Source: Puccinia triticina (taxonomy: Eukaryota > Basidiomycota > Pucciniomycetes > Pucciniales > Pucciniaceae). From it: a stretch of 64,000 bases of DNA. The notes beneath the pieces were generated by a model. That model had not been told where the DNA came from. It worked only from the letters and a program-made list of their open reading frames with translations, and did not search any database. The stretch lies in NCBI RefSeq assembly GCF_026914185.1, contig NC_070571.1, forward strand, positions 248,001-312,000, given 5' to 3'. Positions 62,798 to 64,000 of the stretch are shown one piece after another (position 1 is the first letter of the stretch; every line of letters starts with the position of its first letter). The translations under genes and the position numbers were made by a program.

Positions 62798-64000
62798 TCA
62801 CCGAAACCTTTTTGTCCTTTTGTGCGTTGAAGCCGCGTTGGGGAATTTTCCGTCGAACTTGGCGTGTAGATCTTCACAATTTTTCAGGTTGTTGAGTGGT
62901 TCCCACGAGTTGTGTTCCGGCCCGTAACCCTTCCACTCAATGAGGTACTCCACGCGCTTCCCTCGCCTCCTGCAATCCAGAATTTCCCCTACTTCCCACT
63001 CGTCGGATCCCTCGACCTCCACTGGTCCCGGTTGCCCCACCGCGCGACCCGCGATAGTGTCCGTCGTATGTTTCCTGAGTACAGACACGTGAAAGACAGG
63101 GTGCACCCCTTTCATCGAAAGAGGTAAAGTCAGCTTGTATACCAAATCAGAAATCTTAGATAAGATTGGGAATGGCCCGAGCCATTGGTGGCTTAGTTTG
63201 GGACATGGCCGGGTTGAGGAGATTTTCTTGCTGTCAAGCCATACCGCGTCGCCAACATCCCATTTTGGGGTCTCCCTCACCCCCCGGTCAAACTGAGTCT
63301 TCATAGTTGATTGGGCTAGCTCCAGCCCTGCCGCCAGCTCCTGCTGCACCTCCGCTATCTGCCGGATCCGCGCCTCCACCGCGGGGATGCACTGTCCGCT
63401 TGACGGGATCCCCCCATACGTCGGGTCGAAGCCGTAATTGGCCTTGAACGGCGACATCCCGGTTGACTTGTGGTGGTTATTGTTATGTGCGAATTCGGCC
63501 ATGGCAAGTAGCGGCTCCCAGTTGTTCTGATGATATCCCACGAAGTGCCTAAGATATTGCTCAACTGCTTTATTGGCGGTCTCCGATTGTCCGTCCGTCC
63601 TAGGGTGATAGGCTGTTGACGGCTGCAGGCGGATCCCCAGGCGTTGGCTGAGCTCCTTAGTGACTTGAGATATAAAAATGCTTCCCCTATCCAACACTAT
63701 TGTCTTTGGGGTTCCGTGGAGTCGCCATACGTGTCGCAGCATCAACTCCGCTAATCCCTCCGCGTCCATGGTCTTCTTACAAGGGATGAAATGGGCCATC
63801 TTGGTGAGACGGTCCACCACTGTCAGAATGCTGTCGCTGTTGTTGGACTCCGGAAAATCTGTGATCAGATCATATGATATGTCCATCCACGGGCTGGCTG
63901 GGACCGGCAATGGCTCTAGCGTGCCAAACGGTTTCTGGGTTACCACTTTGGTTCGCTGGCAGGAGTCGCAGCCGTTGACGTAGCAGTTCACGAATCGCTT
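62798..64000 (-). CDS. pol: Chromovirus pol C-terminus: integrase and chromodomain (partial)
   Basis: Open frame from the window edge to the stop at 62,798. The first residues close the integrase zinc finger (CDSC). The catalytic core follows, with acids in SYDLITDF, VLDRGS and TDGQSETAN. A linker (KWDVGDAVWLD; HQWLGPFPI) precedes a clear chromodomain at the C-terminus (WEVGEILDCRRRGKRVEYLI, then EWKGYG and SWEPLNNL). Chromodomains of this class bind modified histone H3 and direct integration to heterochromatin in studied elements. No stop or frameshift is visible in the part present. Confidence 0.92.
   Translation of the reverse strand, partial: KRFVNCYVNGCDSCQRTKVVTQKPFGTLEPLPVPASPWMDISYDLITDFPESNNSDSILTVVDRLTKMAHFIPCKKTMDAEGLAELMLRHVWRLHGTPKTIVLDRGSIFISQVTKELSQRLGIRLQPSTAYHPRTDGQSETANKAVEQYLRHFVGYHQNNWEPLLAMAEFAHNNNHHKSTGMSPFKANYGFDPTYGGIPSSGQCIPAVEARIRQIAEVQQELAAGLELAQSTMKTQFDRGVRETPKWDVGDAVWLDSKKISSTRPCPKLSHQWLGPFPILSKISDLVYKLTLPLSMKGVHPVFHVSVLRKHTTDTIAGRAVGQPGPVEVEGSDEWEVGEILDCRRRGKRVEYLIEWKGYGPEHNSWEPLNNLKNCEDLHAKFDGKFPNAASTHKRTKRFR

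Larger units (their letters stand above)
61701..64000 (-). mobile_element. Minus-strand chromovirus (Ty3/gypsy), 3' part, runs off window
   Basis: A 3' LTR (61,701-62,703), a polypurine tract and the C-terminal half of pol are present on the minus strand; the rest lies beyond 64,000. The LTR family (R) is also represented at 11,425-12,345. Confidence 0.85.

Overview
The window looks like repeat-dense nuclear DNA of a basidiomycete, most likely a rust fungus (Pucciniales). I infer this from short spliceosomal introns (about 60-130 nt), the mixture of nested Ty1/copia and Ty3/gypsy elements with hAT-like MITEs, and three recognisable eukaryotic housekeeping genes. The genus is inference. About 52 kb is nested mobile DNA. 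Ordinary genes are confined to about 53.0-60.3 kb.

Layout. 1-11.4 kb: a decayed Ty1/copia element (half-tRNA-iMet primer site, gag, pol) interrupted by a complete minus-strand, reverse-transcriptase-less gypsy-related element (609-5989, 849-bp LTRs, CCGC target duplication). 11.4-17.8 kb: LTR fragments, a 40-bp tandem array, the 3' part of an unidentified multi-exon gene, two tRNA-like sequences and a 171-bp MITE. 17.8-21.5 kb: a fold-back (palindromic) element with a second fold-back element in its left arm and a third in its right arm, all with 8-bp target duplications. 21.5-24.8 kb: a TIR-bounded repeat and a gypsy gag remnant. 24,840-46,316: a large Ty3/gypsy element (A, 936-bp LTRs, ACGG duplication) split in its protease by a second complete chromovirus-type gypsy element (B, 28,497-37,928, 1666-bp LTRs, TGCAA duplication). 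46.3-52.7 kb: satellites, LTR-like modules and MITEs. 53.0-60.3 kb: three plus-strand genes, namely a CAJ1-type DnaJ-X protein, the mitochondrial tRNA-modifying GTPase MSS1/GTPBP3 and RAD51. 61.5-64 kb: the 3' end of another minus-strand chromovirus.

The most unusual content is in element A. Between its pol gene and 3' LTR lies a complete five-exon gene on the antisense strand (42,415-43,925). It has its own TATA box, four short introns with consensus donors, mostly recognisable branch sites, and one open frame of 407 codons across all junctions. Introns antisense to a retroelement genome are not removed when the genomic RNA is copied, so such a cargo gene can be carried through retrotransposition. 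I do not recognise the protein. Copies of the polypurine tract flank the module.

Other notable signals: a copy of the 3' half of a spliced tRNA-Tyr, with CCA, next to an LTR at the primer site; a small hairpin just after the poly(A) signal that is conserved between LTR families with a compensatory base-pair change; three homologous intron-like cassettes in the RT-less element; a 28-nt last exon that supplies the MSS1 C-terminal FCIGK motif; and two in-frame tandem splice acceptors in RAD51. No searches or alignments were run. Family calls rest on motifs read by eye.
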